Virus record (IMG/VR): IMGVR_UViG_3300035136_000041
Location: 1 to 63,198 of that record
Reading direction: 5' to 3' (one strand)
DNA: 63,198 bases
Source of the DNA: a virus
This document shows positions 1-7,944 of the stretch, in pieces. The position numbers and the translations under genes are program-made. Position 1 is the first letter of the stretch, and each line of letters starts with the position of its first letter. The notes beneath the pieces were generated by a model. The model worked only from the letters and a program-made list of their open reading frames with translations. It did not search any database and had not been told where the DNA came from.

Positions 1-19
1 CGGTGGTCGCCGTATCATT
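1..19. other. Residual Illumina P5 adapter
   Basis: The 19 bases CGGTGGTCGCCGTATCATT are the exact reverse complement of the start of the Illumina P5 oligonucleotide (AATGATACGGCGACCACCG...). They are absent from the matching sequence at the other end of the contig, where the phage reads into 63050-63072 instead. They are not phage DNA, and they create a false start for the first reading frame. Confidence 0.97.
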
Positions 20-145
20 ACGCCCAATGTTTAGATGGGCACACACAGAGATAGAGACAGGTCATCTTGGCCCTGGTGGGCACCAATACTGGGAGGTTTG
101 GCGTTGTCTTAAATGTGGTAAAGAACTCGATCCATACCCACGCCC
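20..145. repeat. Terminal direct repeat, left copy
   Basis: This 126-bp stretch is identical to 63073-63198. The match begins exactly where the adapter ends and runs to the last base of the window. The simplest reading is assembler overlap of a circular or circularly permuted molecule. A physical short terminal repeat is less likely because the repeat lies inside one gene that becomes continuous when the ends are joined. Confidence 0.95.
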
Positions 146-449
146 ATGGAGATGGCTGTGGGTTCGTGTGAAACGTACTGATCTGCGTAATGAAATATTC
201 GAGCCATCATGGTGGCTTGGCTCTGTAGGATCGTTGCAACACTGGTATGATGCTTCTGTGCTGTTTACGGTAATTCCGCTTAATAGAATCGTTGACGCCG
301 CTGTGCGAATCTACCACTGGCTGCGGTACTGCCATGGAGATAAGTGGTCGTCAGACCTTGCAGAGAGTTACCAACGCGGAAAGAGAGAGGGCGAAGCTAA
401 CGCAATGATTGCCGCCACTCCAAAGGTAATAAATAGAGTGGAGATCTAG
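20..449 (+). CDS. Junction-spanning small head-region protein, 3' part
   Basis: This is the 3' part of a gene whose true start is the ATG at 63050. After circularisation the product is about 150 residues, beginning MKRPRCCKRPMFRW. The apparent start inside bases 1-19 is adapter. The visible features are a CC pair near the N-terminus, a CLKCGKEL zinc-knuckle-like motif, a Trp/Arg-rich centre and a charged C-terminus. It lies between the portal-side small genes and gpF, and its stop overlaps the gpF start. I do not recognise the family; a zinc-binding accessory protein is likely. Confidence 0.75.
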
Positions 450-1162
450 TGCCACCTGAATACACATTCCCAGGCCCAGTACCTCAGGAGGCTTTGGATT
501 ATTTTGAAGCGAAGGGTCTGCAGGTCGGCTTTAATTGGTACGAAGTTTGGGCCGAGGAGCACAACTGCGCCTTTACGGCCGCCAAAATCCTTGAGCTCGA
601 CATTCTTGCGACAATGAGAGGACTTGTCGAACGTGCTATCGAGGAAGGCAAAACGTTCGAGACTTGGCGCAAAGAAGTAAAGCCGCTGTTGGACAAAAGC
701 GGATGGAGTAACTACGGAACAGCAAAGACAGAGAAGCACCGCATGCGAATCATTTACAACACCAACATGCGAACTGCGAGAGCAACTGGCCAGTGGCAAC
801 GGATCGAGAGGACGATAACGCTGCTCCCATTCCTGACGTACGAGTTGGGACCTGCTGTAAAGCATACTGATATGTGTATGTCATGGGAAGGAACAACGCT
901 GCCCGCTACGGATCCATGGTGGATCGATCACTTCCCGCCGAATCACTACGGTTGTACAGCGAATATAATACAGGAAGGACTACGCGAAGTTGAGCAGCGT
1001 GGGGGGCCGAGTGAGAGACCACCGAGTTATGACGTCGAGTGGAAATTGCCAGACGGGAGACAAGCTACAGCCCCGGTTGGTGTCCACCCCTCCTTCGTGG
1101 CGGTAGGTCACAGCAGAACAGCAGGCCTTGAGCAAGCACTGATAGCAGCGGAGTCGAGATGA
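449..1162 (+). CDS. Mu gpF-like head morphogenesis protein
   Basis: A 237-residue protein starting at a GTG that overlaps the previous stop. It belongs to the phage Mu gpF / SPP1 gp7 head morphogenesis family: an N-terminal helical part with the ALDYFEAKG and VGFNWYEVWAEEHN signatures, then the typical minor-head segment with the WEGTTLPATDPWW and HFPPNHYGCTANI motifs, where His and Cys are characteristic. In Mu it is a minor capsid protein needed for head assembly. It sits downstream of the portal and before the protease/capsid genes, as in Mu. Confidence 0.9.
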   Translation: MPPEYTFPGPVPQEALDYFEAKGLQVGFNWYEVWAEEHNCAFTAAKILELDILATMRGLVERAIEEGKTFETWRKEVKPLLDKSGWSNYGTAKTEKHRMRIIYNTNMRTARATGQWQRIERTITLLPFLTYELGPAVKHTDMCMSWEGTTLPATDPWWIDHFPPNHYGCTANIIQEGLREVEQRGGPSERPPSYDVEWKLPDGRQATAPVGVHPSFVAVGHSRTAGLEQALIAAESR

Positions 1163-1377
1163 GAGTCGTAGGCAGAATTTCGCCAGCGAAAGCCGCCCAG
1201 ATGCTCGGGGTCCACGTGAGGACAATTCGTTCGTGGTGCCAGAAAGCGATAGCTGGTGAGCCATCCCACCTGAAAGATGTCAAGCAGCACATTACCGGAT
1301 ACTATTGGGTGAGCCTCGCTGAAGTGAAACGGCTGATGAGGCATAATCCAGCCATGAAAAACTACCGGGACAAGTAG
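1159..1377 (+). CDS. Small helix-turn-helix DNA-binding protein
   Basis: A 72-residue protein whose ATG overlaps the gpF stop (ATGA). Residues 6-30 (ISPAKAAQMLGVHVRTIRSW) form a clear MerR/excisionase-like helix-turn-helix, and the C-terminal YYWVSLAEVKRLM segment fits the strand-helix end of that fold. No other domain is present. It is unusual to find a lone HTH inside the head operon. It could regulate the protease gene next to it, where an inverted repeat covers the start codon. Function unproven. Confidence 0.7.
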   Translation: MRVVGRISPAKAAQMLGVHVRTIRSWCQKAIAGEPSHLKDVKQHITGYYWVSLAEVKRLMRHNPAMKNYRDK

Positions 1378-1407
1378 GATAACCGGTACAATACAATACA
1401 TTACAAT

Positions 1408-1426
1408 ACGTCTAGCATATAGACGT
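1408..1426 (+). promoter_or_regulatory. Inverted repeat over protease start codon
   Basis: ACGTCTA at 1408-1414 and TAGACGT at 1420-1426 are perfect inverted 7-mers separated by 5 bp. The right arm overlaps the GTG start at 1425. The 47-bp gap before it is rich in ATACA repeats (1388-1409) and has no obvious Shine-Dalgarno. The site could be an operator for the HTH protein just upstream, or an mRNA hairpin that occludes initiation. Confidence 0.45.
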
Positions 1427-2843
1427 GACACTACGAGACAGGCAACTTGATCTATTTAGCGTCGACGACGACCGGCCGGCGTTTCTTGCGCTGTGTCAGA
1501 TCGAGCTGACTGCCGATGGTAAGTTGCCAGAGTGGATCCCGCTCGTTCCTGCCGGTGACGCAGACGGTCTTGTTAAGGCGCTAGACGGTAGGAAGTTCTA
1601 CAATAAGGATCCGCAGGCTGTCGTAGATGCATTCAATAAAAGCCCTCTTGATTTACCAGTCGATCTCGAACACTCAACAGAGATAAAAGCCCCAAATGGC
1701 GAGCCGGCTCCCGCGTATGTGTGGGTTGACACGATGGAAGTTCGTGGATCTGGTGAAATTTGGGGACATGTAAAAGAGTGGACCCCGAAGGGTGGCGAGC
1801 TTGTAAGGAATAAAGAATATCGCTACATTTCCCCGGCTTTTCTTTTTGAGAAGGCAACAAAGATCATCACCGATATCGTATCGGCTGCCCTTACCAACCG
1901 GCCAGCTTTGGACATGCCAGCCATTGCTCGGCAGAAAGCTCTCGCCGCACAGTGGACCACGGCATACATCAACGACTTGGCTGACTCGGCGTTTCTCCAC
2001 ATCGAGTCAGGCGGTAAGAAAGACAGCGAAGGCAAGACGGTGCCGCGGTCGTTGCGGCACTTTCCATACAAGGATGCCAGCGGGAAGATCGATCTCCCCC
2101 ATCTCCGCAATGCAATAGCTCGCATCCCACAAGCGAAAATCGAAGGACTTGATGCTGATGCCCTGCAAAAGAAGGCTCAGCGACTTTTGAAACAAGCGCA
2201 GCCCAGCAGGGCAAATGCGTCAATGGAGGCTACGATGGACCGGGAGAAGCTTATCGCAAAGCTGGGGCTCACCGCCGAAGCGACCGACGAGCAAATCATG
2301 GCAGAGCTTGACAAGCTGAAGGCTGGGCCAGAGGCCGAGTTGCAGACTGTCAAGACTGAGCTCGAGACCACGAGGGCAAAGCTCAAGAGCACGGAACAAG
2401 AGTTGGCGAATGCCCGCAGTGCGAATCCTTCTCTAGACAAGTTTGTGCCTCGCTCCGATCACGATGCGGTGGTTGCCAAGTGCAAAGCGCTCGAGAAGGA
2501 GAAGGGCGATGTTGAGAAGGCAGCCTTTCAAAAGGAAGTCGACGTTGAGATCGATGCGGCTATGAAGGCTGGTAAGGTCACTCCAGCAACGAAAGACTTT
2601 TACGTTGCGGCGTGCTCGACGAAGGAAGGGCTCGACAAGTTCAAGGAGTTTGTCAAGGCTGCTACTTCGATCGGCAATCCTTCGCGACTCGAGACCGATC
2701 CGCCTCCGGTACCTACTTCCGATGCAAGGATGAGCGCGGAAGAGGAAAAGATCGCGGCGTCGTTTGGTATGACCCGAGAGGATTATCTCAAGGGGCGAGC
2801 TTCGATGAAGCAAGAAATGACTGGCGCTGTCCAGGCTGGATAA
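1425..2843 (+). CDS. Mu gpI-like prohead protease with scaffold C-terminus
   Basis: A 472-residue protein with a GTG start. The N-terminal third matches the Mu I protease family: WIPLVPAG, LPVDLEHSTE, and EYRYISPAFLF followed by ALTNRPALDMPA. A middle SGKIDLPHLRNAIARIPQ block is often found in phage protease and scaffold proteins. From about residue 265 it is a long charged coiled coil (LQTVKTELETTRAKLKS...), as expected for the scaffold part of a protease-scaffold fusion. It processes the prohead during maturation. The start lacks a good ribosome site, and an inverted repeat overlaps it. Confidence 0.9.
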   Translation: MTLRDRQLDLFSVDDDRPAFLALCQIELTADGKLPEWIPLVPAGDADGLVKALDGRKFYNKDPQAVVDAFNKSPLDLPVDLEHSTEIKAPNGEPAPAYVWVDTMEVRGSGEIWGHVKEWTPKGGELVRNKEYRYISPAFLFEKATKIITDIVSAALTNRPALDMPAIARQKALAAQWTTAYINDLADSAFLHIESGGKKDSEGKTVPRSLRHFPYKDASGKIDLPHLRNAIARIPQAKIEGLDADALQKKAQRLLKQAQPSRANASMEATMDREKLIAKLGLTAEATDEQIMAELDKLKAGPEAELQTVKTELETTRAKLKSTEQELANARSANPSLDKFVPRSDHDAVVAKCKALEKEKGDVEKAAFQKEVDVEIDAAMKAGKVTPATKDFYVAACSTKEGLDKFKEFVKAATSIGNPSRLETDPPPVPTSDARMSAEEEKIAASFGMTREDYLKGRASMKQEMTGAVQAG

Positions 2844-2866
2844 CGACAAGAGTCGAGGAGAAGACA

Positions 2867-4381
2867 ATGGCACTTGCAGCTGACAGAAAAGGTTTTGCTT
2901 GGCGTGAACCTCTTGATTTTGAGGGGCCGATGGCGGCTAGCGCCGAATGCTTTTTGTTTGCTTTGCTAGTTCGCGATACCAGCGGCAATATTAAGCCTGC
3001 AACCGCAGCCGCCAGTTTGATTGCATGCGGATTCTGCACTGAATACGCTATCGAGTCGACTGGCGTGGCAGCCGCAAGCAACGTCAAGTACCGCATCGGC
3101 TGCGGTAAAATGAAGAACAGCTCCAGCAACCCGGCTGACAAAAGTCACGTTGGGGACACGCTGTACATCGAAGACGATGAGACCGTGACGACCGACGCGT
3201 CTGGAACCAGTGCAGCTGGTATTTGTGTCGACGTCGAGTCTGATGGTGTGTGGCTTCTCGTGCTTCCGCAAAATCTCGCCGCCACAGGGTTACTTGCCGC
3301 GAACAACTTGAGTGATGTTGGCAGCGCAACGACTGCGGCAACCAATCTCGGATTGGGCACCACGGATTCGCCTACCTTCGCCGACGTTACCACGACCGAC
3401 GATGTAGTTGTCGGCGACGACCTAACGGTCACCGGGCTCGCCACGGTTGGCGAGACGCTTGGAGTCACCGGGATTACCACCTTGGCGGGTTTGCTGAATG
3501 CTGACGGTGGGATCGCGGTCGACACCAACAAGTTTACGGTGTCGGCGGCTGGCGCCGTTGCGGTAGCTAGCACCCTCGAGGTCACTGGGGCGACAACCCT
3601 CAATGCGTTGCTCAACGCCGACGCCGGCATTGCTGTGGACACCAACAAATTCACCGTTAGTGCGGCGGGGGCTGTTGCGGTTGCGAGCACTCTGGCGGTA
3701 GCCGGGGCAGCTACTTTTAGCGGGGCTGCTGCGCTCAACGGTGGTGTGACCTGCGATACTGACAAGTTCACTATCGCCAATGGTACGGGCAACACGGTGA
3801 TCGCTGGGACGCTGGCGGTCGGGAGTACGGCAACCAAGGTATCTGGCACAGTTGGGGTGGACTTCAATGACTGCCGTGTGCACGACAATCTTGCCGCACT
3901 GCTGCCGGTGGCTGGCGCGACTGACGACCTCGGCAACGTGCCGGGAACCGTCGGCACGACTGCCCCGAGTTTGCAGACCGAGGATTTGAAAGCAGCCGGA
4001 GCAACCGACAACAAAGCCGCATTCTTCCTCAAGGTTCCGGATTGGTATCTGCCTGGCTCGACGCTGACTCTAGTCTGCAACGCAGGTATGATCACCACGG
4101 TTTCTGATACCACCGCGACGCTGGACGTTGAGTGCTGGGTGCCCGACTATGCGAACGCTGATGGCACTGTTTCGTCGGACTTGTGCCTAACCGGAGCACA
4201 GAGTATCAACAGTTTGACGTTTGCAGACAAGAGCTTTACGATCGACGACGACGTTGCCGGACACGAAATCGCTCCCGGTGACATTCTGCAGTTTAGAATT
4301 ACGACAGCCGTCAACGACGGGGCGACTGGCACGGCCGTCATTGCCGCAATCAGAAAGATTCATCTCGCTGTTTCCGCGTAG
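2867..4381 (+). CDS. Head fibre / decoration protein with repeat shaft
   Basis: A 504-residue protein. The ATG at 2867 follows GAGGAG. Residues 1-135 resemble DUF2190-type head decoration proteins (small barrel, SHVGDTLYIEDDETV). From about residue 160 to 340 there are repeated blocks of the type TNKFTVSAAGAVAVAS / TLEVTGATTLNALLNADAG, typical of beta-helical fibre shafts. The C-terminal 150 residues form a separate beta-rich knob (FFLKVPDWYLPGSTLTLVCN). Its position between protease/scaffold and major capsid suggests a capsid decoration protein that projects a trimeric fibre. The start was chosen by ribosome site; the same frame stays open further upstream, inside the protease gene. Confidence 0.75.
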   Translation: MALAADRKGFAWREPLDFEGPMAASAECFLFALLVRDTSGNIKPATAAASLIACGFCTEYAIESTGVAAASNVKYRIGCGKMKNSSSNPADKSHVGDTLYIEDDETVTTDASGTSAAGICVDVESDGVWLLVLPQNLAATGLLAANNLSDVGSATTAATNLGLGTTDSPTFADVTTTDDVVVGDDLTVTGLATVGETLGVTGITTLAGLLNADGGIAVDTNKFTVSAAGAVAVASTLEVTGATTLNALLNADAGIAVDTNKFTVSAAGAVAVASTLAVAGAATFSGAAALNGGVTCDTDKFTIANGTGNTVIAGTLAVGSTATKVSGTVGVDFNDCRVHDNLAALLPVAGATDDLGNVPGTVGTTAPSLQTEDLKAAGATDNKAAFFLKVPDWYLPGSTLTLVCNAGMITTVSDTTATLDVECWVPDYANADGTVSSDLCLTGAQSINSLTFADKSFTIDDDVAGHEIAPGDILQFRITTAVNDGATGTAVIAAIRKIHLAVSA

Positions 4382-4418
4382 AAGTTAACGGAACGGGGAA
4401 GGCAACCGGAGGAAGACA

Positions 4419-5312
4419 ATGATCATCAATTACCACACGATCACCGGGCTCACCGTTGGATTCAGAAATGAATACAACAAGGGTTTCGCTGGGGCAGTTC
4501 CACAGTGGCAGAAAGTAGCCGCTCTGATCCCTTCGATCACGGGGACGAATCAGTACCCATTTCATTCTGCTTTTCCGAAGCTCAGGGAATGGGTCGGTGA
4601 TCGGCAGGCGAAGAATCTGATCGCCTATACCTACTCGCTGCTCAATAAGCCGTTTGAAGGCACGGTGAAGGTTGACAGGCCAAGTATCATCAATGACCAG
4701 TGGGGCGTGTTCAATATGGACATGCAGATGATGGGCTACTCCGCTGGCATGCATCCTGACGAGCTTGTGTTCGGTGCGATTTCGTCCGCGGCTACTGACC
4801 TGTGCTACGATGATCAACCATTCCTCAATGCCAGCCATCCAATCGTTGTTGATGGGGTTGAGACTACAACCAGCAACTACGATTCTACCCCATCGACCAG
4901 CCTTTGGTTGATGCTCGACACCAAAAAGCCGATCAAGCCGTTCATCTACCAGAAGCGCGAGCCATACACATTTGTCATGAAGACTCAGCAGAACGACGAG
5001 AATGTGTTCTGGCGCAATGAGTACGTGTATGGCGTCAATGGGTACGGTGCGGCTGGATACGGATTCTGGCAGCTTGCATATGGCTCGCTCAACACGCTGA
5101 ACGAGACGAACGTCGACGCCTACTATCAGGCAATGATTGCCTTGAAGGATGACGAAGGTCACCCGCTTGGCGTTATGCCTGACACGATTCTTGTCGGTCC
5201 TTCAAACGCGGTTGCTGCCCGCAATCTCGTCAAGAAAGAGCGCCTGGAGAATGGTGAGAGCAATCCTCTCTACGGCGCCTACGACATCGTTCTGACTCCG
5301 TTCCTGACCTAA
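4419..5312 (+). CDS. Major capsid protein, Mu gpT-like
   Basis: A 297-residue protein with a GGAGG ribosome site. It is the Mu gpT major head subunit family: the N-terminal TGLTVGFRNEYNKGFA, the DRQAKNLIAYTYSLLNKPFEGTVKV block, the PFLNASHPIVVDG region, and near the end LGVMPDTILVGPSNAVAARNLV are the family signatures. It forms the HK97-fold capsid shell. Length matches the family. Confidence 0.93.
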   Translation: MIINYHTITGLTVGFRNEYNKGFAGAVPQWQKVAALIPSITGTNQYPFHSAFPKLREWVGDRQAKNLIAYTYSLLNKPFEGTVKVDRPSIINDQWGVFNMDMQMMGYSAGMHPDELVFGAISSAATDLCYDDQPFLNASHPIVVDGVETTTSNYDSTPSTSLWLMLDTKKPIKPFIYQKREPYTFVMKTQQNDENVFWRNEYVYGVNGYGAAGYGFWQLAYGSLNTLNETNVDAYYQAMIALKDDEGHPLGVMPDTILVGPSNAVAARNLVKKERLENGESNPLYGAYDIVLTPFLT

Positions 5313-5322
5313 GGAGCTTACC

Positions 5323-5796
5323 GTGGCTAAGAAGAAGATTGCCGAGCAGATCGATCCTGAAGACGATGAGCTCGAGGACTTGTCTGAAGACAGTGACGAT
5401 CCTGAAGACGATGAGCTCGAGGAGCTTGAGGATCTGGATGATGGGGAGCCTCGTGCGGAGTCTACTCCAATCCCGTCTGTGCCTGACAAAGCAGATTTAC
5501 TCAACGAAGGGTATTCTGAGGATGAAGCATCTGTCATCGTTAGTCACATGACTGCAATCCACGATGAGATTGTCGAGCTACGCAAGCCAAAGAATTTCGT
5601 TGTAAAGCCAGCTCTAAGGGTTTCCGCAAAGCATACAAAAGGCTTTTGGGTCTGCGGGAAGAAGCTGATGCCAGGCACGCCTTGGGAGGTTCCTATTGAT
5701 CTCCTAGACGAATCCAAGCTAGGAGAAATCAGGACGGTCGAGAAGGGCGGGCATGTCGCGGTCGAGGAGATTGAGCTGGAAGTGGAAGTCGAGTAG
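5323..5796 (+). CDS. Mu gp35-like protein with acidic N-terminus
   Basis: A 157-residue protein starting at GTG after AAGGAG. Residues 8-45 are extremely acidic, with two near-identical PEDDELE blocks. The C-terminal half (VVKPALRVSAKHTKGFWVCGKKLMPG) fits the Mu gp35 / HI1506-like N-terminal fold. It lies directly after gpT as in Mu and probably acts in head or neck assembly. The acidic block is a DNA-level repeat (GATCCTGAAGACGATGAG at 5356 and again near 5399). Confidence 0.65.
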   Translation: MAKKKIAEQIDPEDDELEDLSEDSDDPEDDELEELEDLDDGEPRAESTPIPSVPDKADLLNEGYSEDEASVIVSHMTAIHDEIVELRKPKNFVVKPALRVSAKHTKGFWVCGKKLMPGTPWEVPIDLLDESKLGEIRTVEKGGHVAVEEIELEVEVE

Positions 5797-5808
5797 TGAG
5801 GTGAGTCA

Positions 5809-6249
5809 GTGGCCTACGCAGTGCAGTCAGATCTTGAGAAGTATTTTGGGGAAGAGCAACTTCTGATTGCCGCCGACCGCGAGGGATCTGGCTCTTTGTC
5901 CGATCCTACCGTCGTTGAAGTTATCGAAGCTGGAATTACAGCCGCAGAGGAAGAGATCGACTCGTACTTAGCGGTACGTTACGATCTGCCCCTTGCTGCA
6001 ACTCCAGGAGTTCTCAAACGCGTCTGTTGCGATTTGGCCATGTATCACATGAGCACGAATCACCCGTCGATGTCTGAGGATAAGGAGACGCGTTACAACA
6101 ATGGTGTGAAATGGCTTGACAGATTGTCCAGAGGCGTGGTCTCGCTCGGCGTTGAAGAAGCCGAGGTGGTTGTTCAGGATGAGCCTGAGATTGCATCTAC
6201 TAGCGAGACTAGGATATTTTCCCGCACGAAATTGGCAGGGCTGCTATGA
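5809..6249 (+). CDS. gp36-like head completion protein (DUF1320)
   Basis: A 146-residue protein, GTG start. The MAYAVQSDLEKYFGE opening, the helical SYLAVRYDLPLAATPGVLKRVCCDLAMYHM core and ETRYNNGVKWLDRLSRG are characteristic of Mu gp36 (DUF1320), a neck or head-tail connector protein. Its ATGA overlap with gpG supports one operon. Confidence 0.85.
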   Translation: MAYAVQSDLEKYFGEEQLLIAADREGSGSLSDPTVVEVIEAGITAAEEEIDSYLAVRYDLPLAATPGVLKRVCCDLAMYHMSTNHPSMSEDKETRYNNGVKWLDRLSRGVVSLGVEEAEVVVQDEPEIASTSETRIFSRTKLAGLL

Positions 6250-6710
6250 GTGGGGTTGCTCTACAAATATCTGAAGTAAAAGGCATGGAAAGAGTACGAA
6301 GTGTGCTCAACAAAATGTCATATTTTCAGATTGTTGATCTACTGGACAACGTTGGGGCTGTAGTCGAGAATCAAGTTCGTAGAAGGATTGTCAGACAAGA
6401 GGGTCCACCTGAAGGTGGAAGATGGGAACCATACAAATGGGGTGGTAGATACATCGCATGGAAAACAAAGATAGGAAAAGGCGATGCGGGTTTTCTAAGG
6501 CTGTATGGTGATTTAGTCGATTCACTAACCCATAATGTCGGCACTGGAAAAGTCGATATTGGCAGCAATCGTGTCTATACTGCTACGATGCAACTTGGTA
6601 GTAAGGATGGAACAATACCCGCCAGACCACTTTTAGGATTGTCGGATGACAACAAGGACGAAGTGGAACGTGCTATTAACACTTGGCTGAAGGAGACAAT
6701 AGGCGTATGA
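6246..6710 (+). CDS. Virion morphogenesis protein, Mu gpG-like
   Basis: A 154-residue protein of the phage virion morphogenesis / tail completion family (Mu gpG, P2 gpS). Seen are LLDNVGAVVENQVRRRI, the W(E)PYKWGGRY segment, LYGDLVDSLTH, and the C-terminal IPARPLLGLSDDNKDEVE signature. It acts at the head-tail interface or tail terminator. Start overlaps the gp36 stop. Confidence 0.85.
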   Translation: MSGVALQISEVKGMERVRSVLNKMSYFQIVDLLDNVGAVVENQVRRRIVRQEGPPEGGRWEPYKWGGRYIAWKTKIGKGDAGFLRLYGDLVDSLTHNVGTGKVDIGSNRVYTATMQLGSKDGTIPARPLLGLSDDNKDEVERAINTWLKETIGV

Positions 6711-7681
6711 GTCTTGTCGCTCTCAGAGATGCAATCGTAGAGAATATTGGGAGCAATATCTCTACGTTTCGTGCTGTGCAGGCGCATGGCGGGCGCTTCT
6801 CTTTGGATGAAATCAAGCGTGTCTCTTTCCCGGAACCCTCATGCCTTGTGGCTGTGTTTGGTGGAAAGACGAAGAGAATAGGCGGAGTATGTGGGTTGTG
6901 TGACGCAGAAGTTGTAGCTTTCATCGTTACCAAAGGTAGCTCTATATCTGTGAGGGATAGAGCGGCTCCATCTCTCGCCGAGGCCGTTGCTCAGCTTGCG
7001 ATCGAGAATACGTGGGGCTGCGACTTTGCCAAAGCTCCAGAAGATGGAGTGATGATCAACAACCTCTATCTGCCGGATATAGATCGCCACCTAGTGTCTC
7101 TATGGTCCGTGTCATGGACGCAGCAAGTCGAGATCGGAACATTCGATCTTACCACGCTTGACGACTTCAACCGTCTGAATGTTCAGGCTGACATAGCCGA
7201 GAGAGATGGGGTCATCGAGCACGAGTTTGACATCTTTCTAAACGGGACTCTCATGAGCGCATATGGACGGGCGTATATCAGTTCGGCTTCGGCAACGTCG
7301 ATCGCGGTGGCTGACGCCTACCAGAAAGTTGCTGGCACGACTACTCTCGTGACGTCTCCTGTCAGCGTCGACGTAGATATGCCTAGCAACAACAGACTTC
7401 GGCATACTGGCTCAGCATCGAAGCCATTCATGATCGAGGCTAACATCTCTGCGGAAGTCAGCGCTGATGCGAAGGTGACATTCGCCTTTGCAAAGAATGG
7501 CACAGTCGACGAGACAGCCGAGGCGGAAGAAGAACTGACTTTAGCTGGCGGTGCTGAATCAATCTCGCTAAAGTCTACTCTTGATCTTGATGAGAATGAC
7601 TATGTCGAGCTCTGGGTGAAGGCTGATGATACTGTGAATGTCACCGTCAACAAAATGAGTCTTGTCGTTGTGGCATCGTAG
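6707..7681 (+). CDS. gp37-like tail terminator (DUF1834) with C-terminal jelly-roll
   Basis: A 324-residue protein. The ATG at 6707 overlaps the previous stop. Residues 1-180 match Mu gp37 (DUF1834): MSLVALRDAIVENIG and the SWTQQVEIGTFDL region. From about residue 185 there is an extra domain (SSASATSIAVADAYQKVAGT ... YVELWVKADDTVNVTV) with the strand pattern of TNF/C1q-like jelly-rolls found on phage virion surfaces. Mu gp37 is only about 190 residues, so this is a domain addition that may decorate the tail-head joint. Confidence 0.75.
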   Translation: MSLVALRDAIVENIGSNISTFRAVQAHGGRFSLDEIKRVSFPEPSCLVAVFGGKTKRIGGVCGLCDAEVVAFIVTKGSSISVRDRAAPSLAEAVAQLAIENTWGCDFAKAPEDGVMINNLYLPDIDRHLVSLWSVSWTQQVEIGTFDLTTLDDFNRLNVQADIAERDGVIEHEFDIFLNGTLMSAYGRAYISSASATSIAVADAYQKVAGTTTLVTSPVSVDVDMPSNNRLRHTGSASKPFMIEANISAEVSADAKVTFAFAKNGTVDETAEAEEELTLAGGAESISLKSTLDLDENDYVELWVKADDTVNVTVNKMSLVVVAS

Positions 7682-7689
7682 GAGAAAAC

Positions 7690-7944
7690 ATGGCTCGCAA
7701 ACCAATTGAGAAATTCTTCGTTGTCCCAGGACCATTCGGTCCTGTGCGGGATCCGATAACGATGAGGATGTTATCCGACAAAGGTGAGTGGAAGCCAAAG
7801 AATATGTATTGGCTGCGCAAGGTGAAAATGCGCGACGTGGTTGACAAGACTTCGGAGAAGCGCGCTCACGACAAACAGCCGAAACTAGCGTTGGAGACAG
7901 AGCAGCAAGCCGATCAGAAGCAAAAGAAAGGTGAATCCAAATGA
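7690..7944 (+). CDS. DUF2635-like small tail protein
   Basis: An 84-residue basic protein. VPGPFGPVRDPITMRMLSDKGEWKPKNMYWLRK matches DUF2635, the small protein encoded just before the Mu-type tail sheath. The C-terminus is a charged helix. Its stop overlaps the sheath start. Confidence 0.8.
   Translation: MARKPIEKFFVVPGPFGPVRDPITMRMLSDKGEWKPKNMYWLRKVKMRDVVDKTSEKRAHDKQPKLALETEQQADQKQKKGESK

Noticed and set aside
3-449. Reading frame starting in bases 3-5
   Set aside because: Its start is inside the Illumina adapter; the true start is at 63050 across the circular junction.
3145-4113. 322-residue open frame on the minus strand
   Set aside because: Shadow of the repetitive fibre gene on the plus strand; Ser/Val/Pro-rich with no ribosome site and no family.
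4350-5162. 270-residue minus-strand frame opposite the capsid gene
   Set aside because: Shadow of the major capsid gene.
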